From contig JAHCVI010000003.1 of assembly GCA_019096155.1 (NCBI GenBank), forward strand, positions 3,224,001 to 3,288,000: a stretch of DNA of 64,000 nt, in the 5' to 3' direction. Shown one piece after another: positions 47,184 through 58,239 of this stretch. A model generated the notes under the pieces. That model did no database searches, was not told the DNA's origin, and saw only the letters and a program-made list of their open reading frames with translations. Position 1 is the first letter of the stretch, and each line of letters starts with the position of its first letter. Made by a program: the position numbers and the translations under genes. The DNA comes from Staphylotrichum longicolle. Lineage: Eukaryota > Ascomycota > Sordariomycetes > Sordariales > Chaetomiaceae.

Positions 47184-47738
47184 ATGGAGGACAACTCATC
47201 AGAGCGAGCGTCCTGCTACGTCCCCGACCCCGTATACACCTTCCTATTTCCCCCAGAAGACGTCCAGCTGTTCTGCATCATCTGCCACGATTCGGACCTG
47301 TTCCTCCCCTGGACCGACCTATACAGCAAGGACACCGACCCAGCCCTCCTGCCCTGCGGCCACGTCTTCGGCAGCGAGTGCCTCGACGTCTGGCTCGAGA
47401 CGCATGACACGTGCCCGGTCTGCCGATTCAAGCTGGAGTACGAGCTCTGCAAGCACCCGATCCGTCCGCGCTGGCTGACCCGGGAGAATGTCCTCTTCGT
47501 GCCCCCGACCCTCCCCGAAGGCGGGACAGTCGCGGCGCAGTGCGGCCCGTGCAAGCGCGGCACGGAACAGCGGGTTGCGTCCGAGCTGTGCATGGAGCTG
47601 GCGGAGAGGTACTGTGAACGCAAAGCGCGGTATGAACAGACGGGATGGGAGACTGACAGGAAGAAGATGGTAAAGGCGAGGGAGGATTTGGAGAGATTGA
47701 CCGAGGTGCTCACACGCTCGGAGGACCTGCAGTGGTGA
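47184..47738 (+). CDS. RING-H2 finger protein, putative E3 ubiquitin ligase
   Basis: A single-exon gene of 184 residues. The RING-type zinc module spans about residues 32-80: CIICHD, a spacer of about 20 residues, LPCGHVFGSECLDVWL, then CPVCRF. Pairs C-x2-C, C-x-H-x-x-x-x-x-C and C-x2-C give a RING-H2-like order, so the protein probably recruits an E2. The C-terminus from about 105 is helical and charged, with another Cys pair (CGPC), and is unique to such fungal proteins as far as I can tell. No membrane segment is present. Substrates are unknown. The start at 47184 (MEDNSSERASCYVPDP) follows a leader with other possible starts in the same frame. Confidence 0.8.
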   Translation: MEDNSSERASCYVPDPVYTFLFPPEDVQLFCIICHDSDLFLPWTDLYSKDTDPALLPCGHVFGSECLDVWLETHDTCPVCRFKLEYELCKHPIRPRWLTRENVLFVPPTLPEGGTVAAQCGPCKRGTEQRVASELCMELAERYCERKARYEQTGWETDRKKMVKAREDLERLTEVLTRSEDLQW

Positions 47739-47902
47739 GCTGGACATTCCTCTTCTCTCCAGTTGATTTATGGATGTAGTAAGGGGGGGAAACAAAGACT
47801 CGCTGATTTCGCTTGCGGTTCATCATTGACTACATCCTATCATTATCCATGGACGAATACACATGTGCTTCGGAATCCCGCAAAGCCCCTAGCGCCCCAA
47901 GT

Positions 47903-49201
47903 TTAACACTGTGCTCCTTGTTGTGTCTCGTTTTGTGACTTCAATTTCATTCTTGTTTGTTTCTCCCTCTGCTTCTCAACAAGTCCCTCGATAAACCGCA
48001 GCGGCAACTCAGAGACATCATCGTCCTCCCCCTCGAGGATCACCTTGCCGGCCTCCAGATAGCTCACCGCAAACGCCTTCCACACCTCCCTCTCGTCCGC
48101 CGACTCCTGCAACGGCTTGGGAATGTACGGGTCATTTGCCATGGCCGCATCGACCGCCTGCGCAACCCCATCCTCGTCCATCGTGATCGGCCGCACCTGG
48201 TCGAAGTCCAACACCCACAACCTCGTCGTCTCAACCCGGCGGAAGAAGTCCTCATGGCGCCCCGACGGCGGGCCCGTGTACGTCAGCGGCTTGAGCATGT
48301 CCAGCTTCCCCGCGTCCCGGGCGAGAGACACCTCCCGGATCGAGCTCCCCAGCACAAACTCGACATCTCTCGAGTCCGTCTCCGCCGCCCAGTGCATCAG
48401 CGCCAGCGCCATGCCCACCCCCCTCGCCAGCGCTCTCACATCCAGCTGCAGCTCCATCATGTGATTCAGATGCATCTTCAAGTCCCGCAACGAGAAAAAC
48501 CTCTGCCCCGTCTTCCCCCCCGTCGACCCCAGATACACCCGCACCAAGCAATCCTCGTTCGCCACATCCCTCCTCGCCTCTTCCTTCACCCCCTCCACGC
48601 AGAACCTCTCAATCAACAGCTCCCGCGCGCGGGGTGGGAGCGGCGGGATGCGCTCCGTCACCAGCGCGCTGGTGGGCACGTTGCGGCACCGCCGCGCGGC
48701 GTCGCGGAAGGCGGGCTGCCGCTCAACGAAGCGCGGCGTCCACGGCGGGACAAAGTAGTGGCACGCCGGCATGCGGACGTCGTCGAAGCCGTGCCACGCA
48801 AAACACTTGGCCAGCTTGGCGTGGCGGAGGTAGTCGTTCCAGAGGGCCTCTTGGTGGTCGGCCTTGGAGAGCTTGACGGCGAAGGGCGCGCCGGGCTGGG
48901 CGAGGACAGTGGCGCACGCGCCGGAGCCGATCTTGATGAAGGGGGGTTCGTTGCTCCCGTCGTCGTCGGGTTGGGGCTGGGGAGGGGTGAGAGTGGCTGG
49001 CTTTGCGGAGGGTGTCTTGCTATTGAGGGAGAGGAGGTGGTTGAGCTCCAGATCAAGGGGGGAGAGGTCGGAGCTGGACAGGCTGGAGTCGGTATCGGAG
49101 CGGGCGTCGATGAGGTTGAGGCGCTCCAGGCTCACGGCGAGCTCGTGTTCGACGGCAGGATCGCCGTTGAGGCGCAGCCGGCCACTTCCAAAGGGGTTCA
49201 T
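47903..49201 (-). CDS. DUF3669-domain protein
   Basis: A single-exon gene of 432 residues from the start MNPFGSGRLRL. The open frame extends further upstream to 49390, but that part is compositionally unlike the rest. Residues about 85-400 match the fungal DUF3669 family: FIKIGSGACATVLAQPGAPFAVKLSK, then TSALVTERIPPLP, DCLVRVYLG, FFSLRDLKMHLNHM, MALALMHW, RDVEFVLGSS, and WVLDFDQVRPI. The early GSGACATV plus AVKL, and the late DFD, look like remnants of a protein-kinase-like fold. I infer a distant kinase-like architecture; no activity is shown. The C-terminus is charged (EKQREKQTRMKLKSQNE). The biological role of the family is unknown to me. Confidence 0.8.
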   Translation of the reverse strand: MNPFGSGRLRLNGDPAVEHELAVSLERLNLIDARSDTDSSLSSSDLSPLDLELNHLLSLNSKTPSAKPATLTPPQPQPDDDGSNEPPFIKIGSGACATVLAQPGAPFAVKLSKADHQEALWNDYLRHAKLAKCFAWHGFDDVRMPACHYFVPPWTPRFVERQPAFRDAARRCRNVPTSALVTERIPPLPPRARELLIERFCVEGVKEEARRDVANEDCLVRVYLGSTGGKTGQRFFSLRDLKMHLNHMMELQLDVRALARGVGMALALMHWAAETDSRDVEFVLGSSIREVSLARDAGKLDMLKPLTYTGPPSGRHEDFFRRVETTRLWVLDFDQVRPITMDEDGVAQAVDAAMANDPYIPKPLQESADEREVWKAFAVSYLEAGKVILEGEDDDVSELPLRFIEGLVEKQREKQTRMKLKSQNETQQGAQC

Positions 49202-50144
49202 GATGATTGCAAAGAGGAGGCTGTAGGGAGATGAGCACCTAAAAGGATATAATGGAGCGTGGGGAGGTAGAGAGAGAAACACAGAGTGGGAGGAAGGCAA
49301 CGTGGAATGTGGGACGCGGGACGTGAGAGGGAGGAGGGACAAAGGGGAGTGTCGTGTCAATGAAGAACGAGCTGAGAGTACTGTAGGCACGCATCGTGCC
49401 TGTATATTGTGCGGAATTATGGGGCTCGTCTACATCGAGTTGGAAATGACGGCCCTTGAACCCATGGGGACTCTGCACGCTTCCCCTAACTCAGGAAGTT
49501 ATCAGTGGCAAACTGCCTAGTCCTTCCTCTGGAATTGTGGAAATATTTGTCTTTGACCGAAGTCGTTTGCTATTTCGACTTGGAGTAAAAAACGTGAAGT
49601 CGGATCGTTCGCGAGACCACGAGCACAAAGGAAAGAAACAACTGCTAGGATATAAACTTCAATACCGAGCATAGCATAGCGGCGGTGAGATGCCTAAGGT
49701 AGCTATAAAGTGTCTCACGAGATACAAAACAACAAGTGTAACCAAATAGTCGACTCAGAACCGTGATCTCTTGCTGCGGCAATTTCTATTGCGGCACACT
49801 CTGCAATGTGTCGGGATACTCATTCGGGGCTGAGTCCGGGACCGGACCTGCCAAGACGGAGGCACCGCCGGCTTGGCGACAGGAAGACCTCTTTCACGAC
49901 CATTACTCCGTACCACTGTTTATCCCCTTCCACAAATATATACAACAATTTACATCAAGACACAATGCGAGTCTAACATCTCAACCAACCCACATTGCCG
50001 TTCCTGCCTCAACGCCCTGGTTTGCCACATATGCCTTCCTCTCCCGTGCGTTTCCTTCTCCTGAGGAATCTCAGCCCATCTCATCACAGAACAACCTCCT
50101 CATCATCATCACCATAAATAGTCATCTTTATCACATCATTACCC
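49202..50144. other. Divergent intergenic between DUF3669 and bZIP genes
   Basis: It contains the promoter regions of two divergent genes, with TGCCTAAGGTAGCT at 49691-49704. No gene or repeat is supported. Confidence 0.5.
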
Positions 50145-50829
50145 ATGACTGACTTCCCACAGACAAAACAGACCAGCACCCGTGTACGCGACAACCAACG
50201 GCGTTCCCGCGCCAGGAAAAAGGAGTACCTCCAAGATCTCGAGCGGCGCGTGAGACAGGCCGAGCAGCAAGGCGTCCAGGCCTCAGCCGCGATCCAAGCC
50301 GCCGCTCGCCAGGTGGCCGAGGAGAACCAGAAGCTGCGGCAGCTGCTCCGGCACCACGGAGTCAACGACAGGAACATAGAGACGTACTTGTCGTCGGGGG
50401 TCGTCGTCGTACCGCCCGGGGACAGCAGAGTTCAGCCGGGGGGTGCAGGTTGCACCGATGCGATTCACTTAACCACATCGCCGGGCAGACCACCCGGGCT
50501 TCATCCATTAATTGTTCCACGCCGAGTCCCGACCAGGTCATGCGCATCATCACCACCCCAAAGCACCGACGAAAACAACTGCTCCATGGCAGCCGACTTG
50601 TACGCCAACATCCCAGTCTTCTAGCCCCAACCCAGCCGAGCCCTCTCTGCTGACCTCTCTCAAACCCAGAATCTCAACAATGACCGGCGCCAACCCCCAC
50701 CAGGTGCGCACATCGCTGGGATGCGCCCCCGGCACAGACTGCCACGTCGACAACACCAAGATCAGCAACGCCATCGAGCAGCTCACCATGCCCCCCGCTG
50801 TCCAAGACGACGTGATACGACCGCCATGA
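50145..50829 (+). CDS. Fungal bZIP transcription factor
   Basis: Two exons (50145-50599, 50670-50829) encode 204 residues. The basic region is near the N-terminus (RVRDNQRRSRARKKEYLQDLERRV, residues 13-36), followed by a short zipper (leucines and other hydrophobics in heptad-like spacing; ARQVAEENQKLRQLL) and GVNDRNIETYL. The intron (GTACGC.., CTGAC branch, ACCCAG) is essential: it joins CSMAADL to ISTMTGANPHQVRTSLGCAPGTDCHVDN, the conserved tail of this fungal bZIP group. Without splicing the protein ends in a false YANIPVF. The middle (residues 90-140) is Pro/Ser-rich. These proteins are often stress- or metabolism-linked; no target is visible here. Confidence 0.88.
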
Positions 50830-51060
50830 AGCCCGCTATGCCCTTGAGAACCAAGAAAAAAAAGAGCGCAATCCATTTCCTCGGGTATAGAATGTACCTG
50901 ACCTGATACCTACCTGTAATGTGTACAAGACTAAAAAAAAAGAAACAACCTTTCCCGAATCCCCAACCCCATTTCATTTGTTTGTTCATGGCCGGCCAAC
51001 CTTCAGGGAGTCTCCCTTGTCATCACGATGGTTGGTGGGGGGCCCTAACCAAAACCATTT

Positions 51061-52689
51061 TCACAAAAAGTAATCCGCCACCGGTTTCTTAGCCGGCATC
51101 CCCCTCGAGTCCTGCGGCGCAGCCTGGAACACCCTGTACCGCCTCGCCGGCCCGCTCCGCCCGCCGGCCCCCAGCAGATCCCCCTCCATCAACACCCCCC
51201 TGCCCGGAGGCCCTCCTCCCCCCAACCCCCCGCTCCCGCACCACCAACCAGCACCCCCGCGCCGCCGCCGCCGCCATCGCTCCTCCCCACGTCGCCATTA
51301 CTCCTCGCCAGCACGCCGAGCCCGGACTCGTCCTCGGACAGCTCCAGCAGCGCGGCCACGTTGCCGCACCGATAGCAATAGTTGGGCGCCGACCACACCG
51401 TCACGATGCTCGCGTCGAACATCTCCTTGAACCCTTCCATGACGAGCTGGTGCGCGCGCGCGATGAGGCTGAGGTCGTTGCGGTGGTTGAAGACCTTGAC
51501 GATGTCGGCGCCGAACAGGAAGCCCGCGCCGCGCGGCGAGAGGCCCCAGCCGTCGATCTCGTCCGGGTCGGACCACAGCAGGTCGCACATGGCGCCCTCG
51601 TGCGGGACTTCCTGCTTGCGGTCGAGCAGGCGGATCTTGTCCACCTTGTCGATCAGCGGGCTGAGGCCGCCGTGCACGCAGAGGACGGCGCCCGCCGGGT
51701 TGCCGAGGGAGCCCGCGCTCGAGGCGGAGGCGCCGGACCCGGGCGGGCCGGTGAGGTTTGGCGGGGCGGTGGGGGAGGAAGAAGAGGAGGTGGTGGGCGG
51801 GGTAGTGAGGCCGTTTGGGAGGGTGGCGGCGGTGCCGTTGGGAAGAGTGGTATTGATGCGGCCCGAGTCTTTTTGCTGGCGGAGGAAGCGGGATATGACT
51901 TGGCCGTCGGAGTTGTGAACTTCGATCTCAACTTCATCGCCGCTGAGGGGAGACACGGGTTGGCCGCTGGCGGAGGGCAGGGTGTTGGAGGCGCCGAGGA
52001 CGATGGCGCCCAGGGCGAGGTAGTCGAAAACGTCGCAGCAATAGCGCCAGACGTTGGCGCTGCCGTACTTGCGCAGGCATTCGTCGTAGAAGCCGTACAC
52101 GGTCGTGATCTGGCGCGATTCGTGGTTCCCGCGGATGAGCGTCATGCGGTCTGGGTAGCGCACCTTGAGGCAGAGGAGGAGGAGGAAGGTTTCGAGCGAG
52201 TAGAAGCCGCGGTCCACGAAGTCGCCTGGAGGAACCCCGCGAGCATTAGACGATGAGACCTCCAGGAGTAGAACAGAACAGGGACGAGGGGCATACCCAT
52301 GAAAAGATAATTCGTATCCGGCACATCACCGCCAACGCGGAAAAGCTCCATCAAGTCGTGAAACTGGCCGTGGATGTCGCCGCATATCTGCCAACACGCA
52401 CGCAAGATCAGAACCCCATCCAGCAGCCCTCTCTCCCGTTCCCACTCAAGGACCAGTCGGATCGCGTACTGTTACCGGCGCATTGACCGTGACCACATTC
52501 CCCTCCTCGATGAGCAGCTCCCGTGCCTTGTGGCAGAGCTCGCGGACCTCGGCTTCGGGTATCGGGCGGCACGCGCGCAGTTGGGCGATGGCCCTGGCAG
52601 GCAGCATCTTGGAATCAGTATCTCGGTTCCGTCATGCCCAGGGCGGCAGAGGGGATGCGCAGGCGCACTCACCTGTCGAGGTCGCTCAT
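51061..52689 (-). CDS. ppg-1: PP2A-like serine/threonine phosphatase Ppg1, C-terminal frame broken
   Basis: A metallophosphatase of the PP2A class; in filamentous fungi Ppg1 is a STRIPAK partner involved in hyphal fusion and development. Exons: 52689-52673, 52593-52470, 52387-52297, then 52225 onward. Motifs are complete: ICGDIHGQFHDL, GDFVDRGF, RGNHESRQI, VHGGLSP, ARAHQLVMEGF, WSAPNYCYRCGN. A low-complexity insert of about 90 residues (Ser/Pro/Thr/Gly; VLGASNTLPSASG to SLGNPAGA) splits the catalytic domain, as in other Ppg1 proteins. The frame through LLELSEDESGLGVL runs into a stop at 51189-51191. The typical ending RRYRVFQAAPQDSRG..KKPVADYFL lies one frame away, ending at 51061. The change falls within a G-rich tract (about 51190-51290) and is either an indel or an unclear intron. 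Confidence 0.87.
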
Positions 52690-53766
52690 GATGGCGGTTT
52701 GTGGTGGGGGACTGTGTTGCGTGTGCGCGCGTGTGGATATGCCGAGTCGGGGTGGTGGGATTAGTTGGGAGGACCTGATGGGGGGAGAGGCGAACAAGAG
52801 GCAGCAGCCGGTCGCAAAGGTCCGTTTTGAATGGGGAAGCGAAAAAAAAGAGAGATTGAAACTGGTGACTCTCTAACTATGTGTCATTGTGCAAGCGCAT
52901 CAGGGTTCAATTATGTTTTTTGGGGCTGGGGTATCAAAACATCGGATCGAGAAATGGTTTTGTGGTTGAGATGGTGGTGGTGGTGCTGCGTCTAGGGACG
53001 GCGACATCGCATGGGCCTGTTGCGATGACATATGGTCTGTGCACTGCTGGACATGGTGGACTTGGACCCTAACCCTGCATCTTCGGATTGCCTTCAGTCC
53101 CTGTCACCCTTCTCAGTTAGAGCCAGGAAAGGTTGAACTCGGGAATTGGACCCATACTCAAGAGAGATAAAACAAAGTCCAACACTCCCGGTCGTCATCC
53201 TGGCTTCTTCGGTGGGCATAAAGGAGACCTAGACACGAGCACAGTCGGGACAAGTCTCCCACAGCAAGAATGAAACGGCTAACTTGGAAAGACTGATGAT
53301 ATCACTGAACAGTCAGGATTAGATATTCAATATCGATGCTCATCCTCAAAAACAGACTCGCTTGCTTGATCCTTCCGAACATAAAACACCCACGCACCAC
53401 CGCCCTTCTCAGCAAATGATTCCCTGTCAACATCCGCTGTTTCAACAAATAACCCCTTCTCCTCCACCATTGACGCCGTGTTGCTTATTACCCAAGTCTT
53501 CGTCCTGGTATCGTGTGGTAACCGACCGCCAAAAAGAAAAAAAAAACACAGAGAACGCCGAGCCTCAGGAACGCCATGACCGTGTCCCCGTGTCTGTGTC
53601 CAATTTCCGTCCATGTCCGCCCGTCCGGTTGTCCGGCCATGCAATAAGCAAATGTCAAAGCCAGCGATTGTCGGACTCGGAGTACCGTGCTTCCCGCGCC
53701 CCCATGAATCTGTCCAGAGCGCCCAGTGTATCAAGACTTGGTGCGTATCCGAGAGACCCGGTCCTC
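52690..53766. other. Intergenic between Ppg1 and cyclin genes
   Basis: Both genes are on the minus strand; this is the Ppg1 promoter and cyclin 3' region. No RNA gene is seen. Frames open across 53.3-53.8 kb lack protein features. Confidence 0.5.
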
Positions 53767-54787
53767 TCAGCCGGCAGGGGACGAGGAAGCCTTGCGTTTC
53801 ATCCGAGGAGGCAAGTTCAACATCGACGAGTCCATCGAGCTGGGAGCATGCATTCCGAACGCGGCTCCCACAAATCCACGCACGGGACTCAAAACCGGAC
53901 CACCGTTCTCCGACAAGGGCGTTTCCGCCGGTGTCAGCGGGAGGACGTGTCCCAGGAGGGCCTCGGCCGAGCTCACGGAGCGCTTGTGCGTCTCCCCGTT
54001 CCTGGGGAGCGGCGGAAGGGCCGCCTGCCGTGCGGCACGCTGCATGTCCCTGATCGCATCGGCGATGAGCACAGCATCCCACAGCGGCAGGATCCGGTAG
54101 CCCAAGTTCTCCATGATGCACCGCTCCGTCACATTGATCTGGTCGCACGTCCACACATTCTTCCCCCACGCTGCCTGATAGCAGTGCGTCGGTTGGTGGC
54201 TGTCGACCAAGAACTTGGTGGCAATGATGAGAGCGGCGAGGACAATCACCTCGGGGTTAATCGAGTCGATGTGAAACTGCGCTGCTGCGCCCATCGGACT
54301 GGCCTGGATCGTGTGCCGCTTCGTCGCCCCATTGGCCGGCTCACGCGGCGCCAGGGGACAGAGAAGGCGCCAGTTCAGCGAGAACTTGGAGCTCAGCGAG
54401 TCCAAGATGCACACAGCCAGGGCAATCGTGTCCATGGGCAGATCAGCGCGAACAAGCATCTCGTGAACCAGCGGAACCGATGGTACCGTAAGCGATGCCG
54501 CCGGAGGGATAAGGTTGACCAAGTGAATTGCTGGGCCTGATTGCCAAACCGGTTGTTAGCAAGCTAACCATTCTTGGGGTGTCATGAGACGGACACCACA
54601 CACCTAGCAAAGCTGAGTCGAGGAGCCCTCCATCTTCCAGGAAGGCCCGCGGGCTCTGGTCGGACAGCGACTCGCGTGACGAGGGAGGCGGGGTAGGGAG
54701 GTTGGATAAGGGCTGGTAAGTGCGAGAGAAGTATTCCTCGTCGAAGTCGAACTCGTCGTCCGAGTAATCTGGAGAGTGAGTGGCCAT
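53767..54787 (-). CDS. PCL/Pas1-type cyclin
   Basis: Two exons (54787-54604, 54536-53767; GTGTGT..AATCAG, phase 1) encode 317 residues. The N-terminus is acidic and Tyr/Asp/Phe-rich (DYSDDEFDFDEEYF) followed by Pro/Ser. Residues about 65-235 are a cyclin box of the PHO80/PCL class: VPLVHEMLVRADLPMDTIALAVCILDSL, INPEVIVLAALIIATKFLVDSH, ending WTCDQINVTERCIMENLGYRILPLWD. A Ser/Pro-rich tail ends with KRKASSSPAG. Such cyclins partner Pho85-type kinases in cell-cycle start and polarity. The cognate kinase is not in the window. A start 11 codons upstream (54820) is also open. Confidence 0.85.
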
Positions 54788-57700
54788 GGTGGCGGGGTGG
54801 GGTGAGCGCGTTCCGTTCAAGGTGCCAGGGTTCGAGGCCGTCGGTTGCCGGTGCGTCCAACAAGCAGCAATTCAGTGGAATAGGCCGGCGAGCTGCTCAT
54901 ATCGATAGGAGCGCGGCCGACGAGAGTTGTGAGATGGGGCAGATGGTGAGACGAAAAACACCAGGCGCGCAGTCTCCCGCGAGCTGTTGGTGAGACCCTG
55001 AGATGCCCAACACGATCACAACACAGGAGGGCGGCGAACACGAGATTCCGCGTCACATGCACCGCGGACCGAGAGCGTGCACAAAGCAAGGCGCGGACGT
55101 GGGAGTGAGCTGGAGAGGAAGCAGATCGAAGGCGCAGACCGGCTGGTGAAATAAAAAAGTAAGGTCACTCAAGGTTGTGCACCTTCATAAATATAACTGG
55201 ACTGCAGCACCAGTAGAATGCCTGAGTGGGGTGGGGAGAGGCTATGTCTCGGCGGTGGCTCGTCAGATGTTGGAGCTGTGGGCCGCGGGTGCCAAGCAGC
55301 CGGGGGGGAGGCTAGCTCAGGGAGAGGTGGGCTTGGTGGGCTTGGTGGGCTTGGTGGGTTTGTGGTGTCGATACGGTGTTGCAGCGCTCGAGTTGTCAAG
55401 TTCGCCCCTGCCCAAGTGGTGCTGGGCTTCGATGGCTCCGCTTTCGACTTGCTGCATGCGCGCCCGATGGAGAAGATGGAGCAAGGGAGAAGGTTCGGCA
55501 CCTGCAGGGACGACTCTTGCCATTTTATATGACAGGCACGCGATCATCAAGACCGGCAGCTCGCAGAGCAGCACCAAACGGCAGCACGACTGCGGCTGCG
55601 GGGATCATCCCCCCGTTTGCGGCGCCCATCCCGGGCTTGCAGTTGGCGCAGCCATCAGAGCCGGTGCCCTTCAGCTGCCAGCAAGAGCACGTCCTTCATC
55701 AAACCCTTGATCCGCGGCCCGGGTGTCTTGGCCTGAGAGGGTTAATCCTGCTCGTGGGCGGGGCCTGCACGCTGGACGCCAGGCTGGGCCGGGGCCGGGG
55801 CCGGGCCCGTTGCAGTCTGCAGAGATCGGCTGTCGCGAGTTGTGTGGGTATGTAGATGAAAATCAGATGCGAGCTAGATGCGAGAACAACATTACCGGCC
55901 CCGGCAGCGATGGCGAGCGATGGCTAAACTTCTGTGCTGACGACTGCGCAATCTGGATGAAAGCGCAACCCGGAACCGCGCGTTTGTGTTGCAGAGCTGC
56001 TCGGGAGATTGGTGGGAGAGGTGGGGTCGACGGGCGGATGGCACACCACAGGGGTCCAGGATTTATGGCAGCCGGGAAGGTGGGAGACACCGTCGCATGT
56101 GTGGATTGCATGTGCAACCACTTATACTGTACCTACAACCTCCGGTCACTATCATCAACAAGCGAATGCTCTCCCGTTCGAACGGAAGACAAGCAGTTTT
56201 GACAACAGAGAATCCTCTCTCTTGACATTTGCTCTTAGTCTCGGGCTTTCCTCGTCCCTCCATCGAAACGTTTCTTCAAGCAAGTGGGGATTTGAGAAAC
56301 AAGCGGTCAGTCGTTGGTTCCTTCTCCAGAGGGGAAACTGTTGCGGGGACTGGGATCAACGACGCCACAACTGTCGACTAGGGCATTGTTTTCTGCAAAG
56401 CCCCCTTTTCAGGCAGAGAGCAACCTCGACATTTTGCTGGCCACAACTTCTCTTGAGGTCCTCAACACATCCCCGTCGGTTCCCTGCTCCCAAACTCCAG
56501 CAATCTGAAAAAAGCAGATTCCGGACGGGAAGCCCACTTGCGGCCGCGCAGCCGAGTCGGGAGCTTTGTTTTGTGGCCTCGTATTGTCGCCACATCACAG
56601 CCGGTTCTCCCGCAGCTGGGGTCGACCCTGCAAGACGTGAATACGCGGCGCCTGTGCGCCATTGACGATCTCCATCTTGCAGCTCCCTTGGCCGATGTCA
56701 GGAACTACAAAAACAGGCCAAATGCCCGCAATGACACGGGCTTTCTTCCTTTGCTTCTATTCTTGGTTCGGAGAGTCAGCAACACCCGAACGCCGGAGAC
56801 TTGAACGATAACGTATTCCACCATTGAGTGAAACGCCCAAGCGAGCAAGATCTCCACCGTTCCCCCTTCTAGACTCTCCATTAGATGACGTCTTAACGGC
56901 CTGATTTTTCCTTCTCTCCGTGATATTCGCGTCGATGGTTCGGCAACCCGGGGTAACGATTAGCCAGATTAAAGTTGGCTCACATCAGGCACGGCTCGTC
57001 ATTGCGTGCAGCTCGCGTTCATCCGAGTTCCTCGTGGGGTGCATCGTTGTATGCAGCCTTCAACCCGTGCTTGCTCCTCGGGCTGCTATCCGTTCGTGTC
57101 CCCGGATTCTCTCTGCCGTGCCGCCTGGCCGCAGTGCTTGATGAGTGGGCGGCTTCTCGGCAGGGCTGAAGCGACCCGGCATCGTCAGGCTTTGCCATGA
57201 CTTTGTTCCGCTGCTCCAGCGCCACCGGAGCCGGCCGCCAATCCTGGACGGCATAGCACTGATGAGGCTCTGGAGCGAAAGCTTAGCTCGGCGGCAGTGC
57301 CTAGCTCTCGCTAGCACAGCCAATCTGACCACCCCTCAGCCACGAGGATGAATACCGAGATCCCAGATTAGCCCAGGAGAGGGGGTAACTCCCAGTTGAC
57401 TAAACAATGGGATCTTTACTCACACTTCGGAACAAGACGTTTCCAGGTCTTGTCACGGTCATAAGCAGCCACCACCTCACTCGGGTTGCTGGGCTTGATA
57501 TTGCCTGGCTCAGGATATTGCGTCAAAGAATTTAAGTCGAAGCGTCGGCAGCTTTTCACCAAGGAGAAAATTCCATCCTGTAATGTATACCAACACATTG
57601 AAAACGGCATTTGTCTCGCCCATCAAGCCACCACAGCTCAAACCTCGATACCGGTCGACATGCCATGTCATGCTTAACCCTAACCATCCCCTCCCCCTCC

Positions 57701-58239
57701 CCCAGGCAGTCAAGAGACCCTTGATGCACATGCAAGGAAACATGACATACGACCATCCCCTGACGATCTTCTTTCCCTTGATTCATGCACTCAGATTATC
57801 CTCCCCAACCTGTTACATCATCACCACCTTAGCCACCACATCAGATGGCATGACTTTGACACTTCACATGCCGTAACAAGGCCATTGATTGACCAACCCC
57901 CACCAGGGCAGCGCACACACACACACGCACACACACACACATCTATGTCACAGTACAGTAGAGACTGAAATCAGTGTCGAGACTTTTCCCTTTTTCGGGC
58001 ACTTGGAATGATTCTCTGCACGGACCATTTTCGCCTTGCCTACGAAGTACTGGCCCTGATATCCTGCCAGCTCACGTGTCATCGTTAGTTCTGCTGCCTA
58101 CCTCTGTAAAGTGCAGCATTTCAGCTCAGCCGGTCGGTGCCTGACCAGAACGTTGGGCTCTCAGCATGACTCCAGGCTGCCGTCTTCACATAGTCTACTG
58201 GTCTCGACATAACCTATCAAGCACTAAAAGCAGGTTGCA
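54788..58239. other. Long gene-poor stretch between cyclin and HET genes
   Basis: 3.5 kb without a supportable gene. It includes CTTGGTGGG microrepeats (55333-55361) and an (AC)n tract (listed). Open frames on both strands are short and featureless. Confidence 0.5.
57912..57941. repeat. (CA)n microsatellite
   Basis: About 14 CA dinucleotides interrupted by one CG. A possible length-polymorphic marker. Confidence 0.9.

Noticed and set aside
47957..49234. 425-codon plus-strand frame
   Set aside because: Antisense of the DUF3669 gene; Arg/Leu/His-rich shadow without domains.
51450..52256. 268-codon plus-strand frame
   Set aside because: Antisense to Ppg1, which has complete phosphatase motifs.
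53327..54169. 280-codon minus-strand frame
   Set aside because: Overlaps the cyclin gene in another frame and continues in non-coding DNA; no motif.
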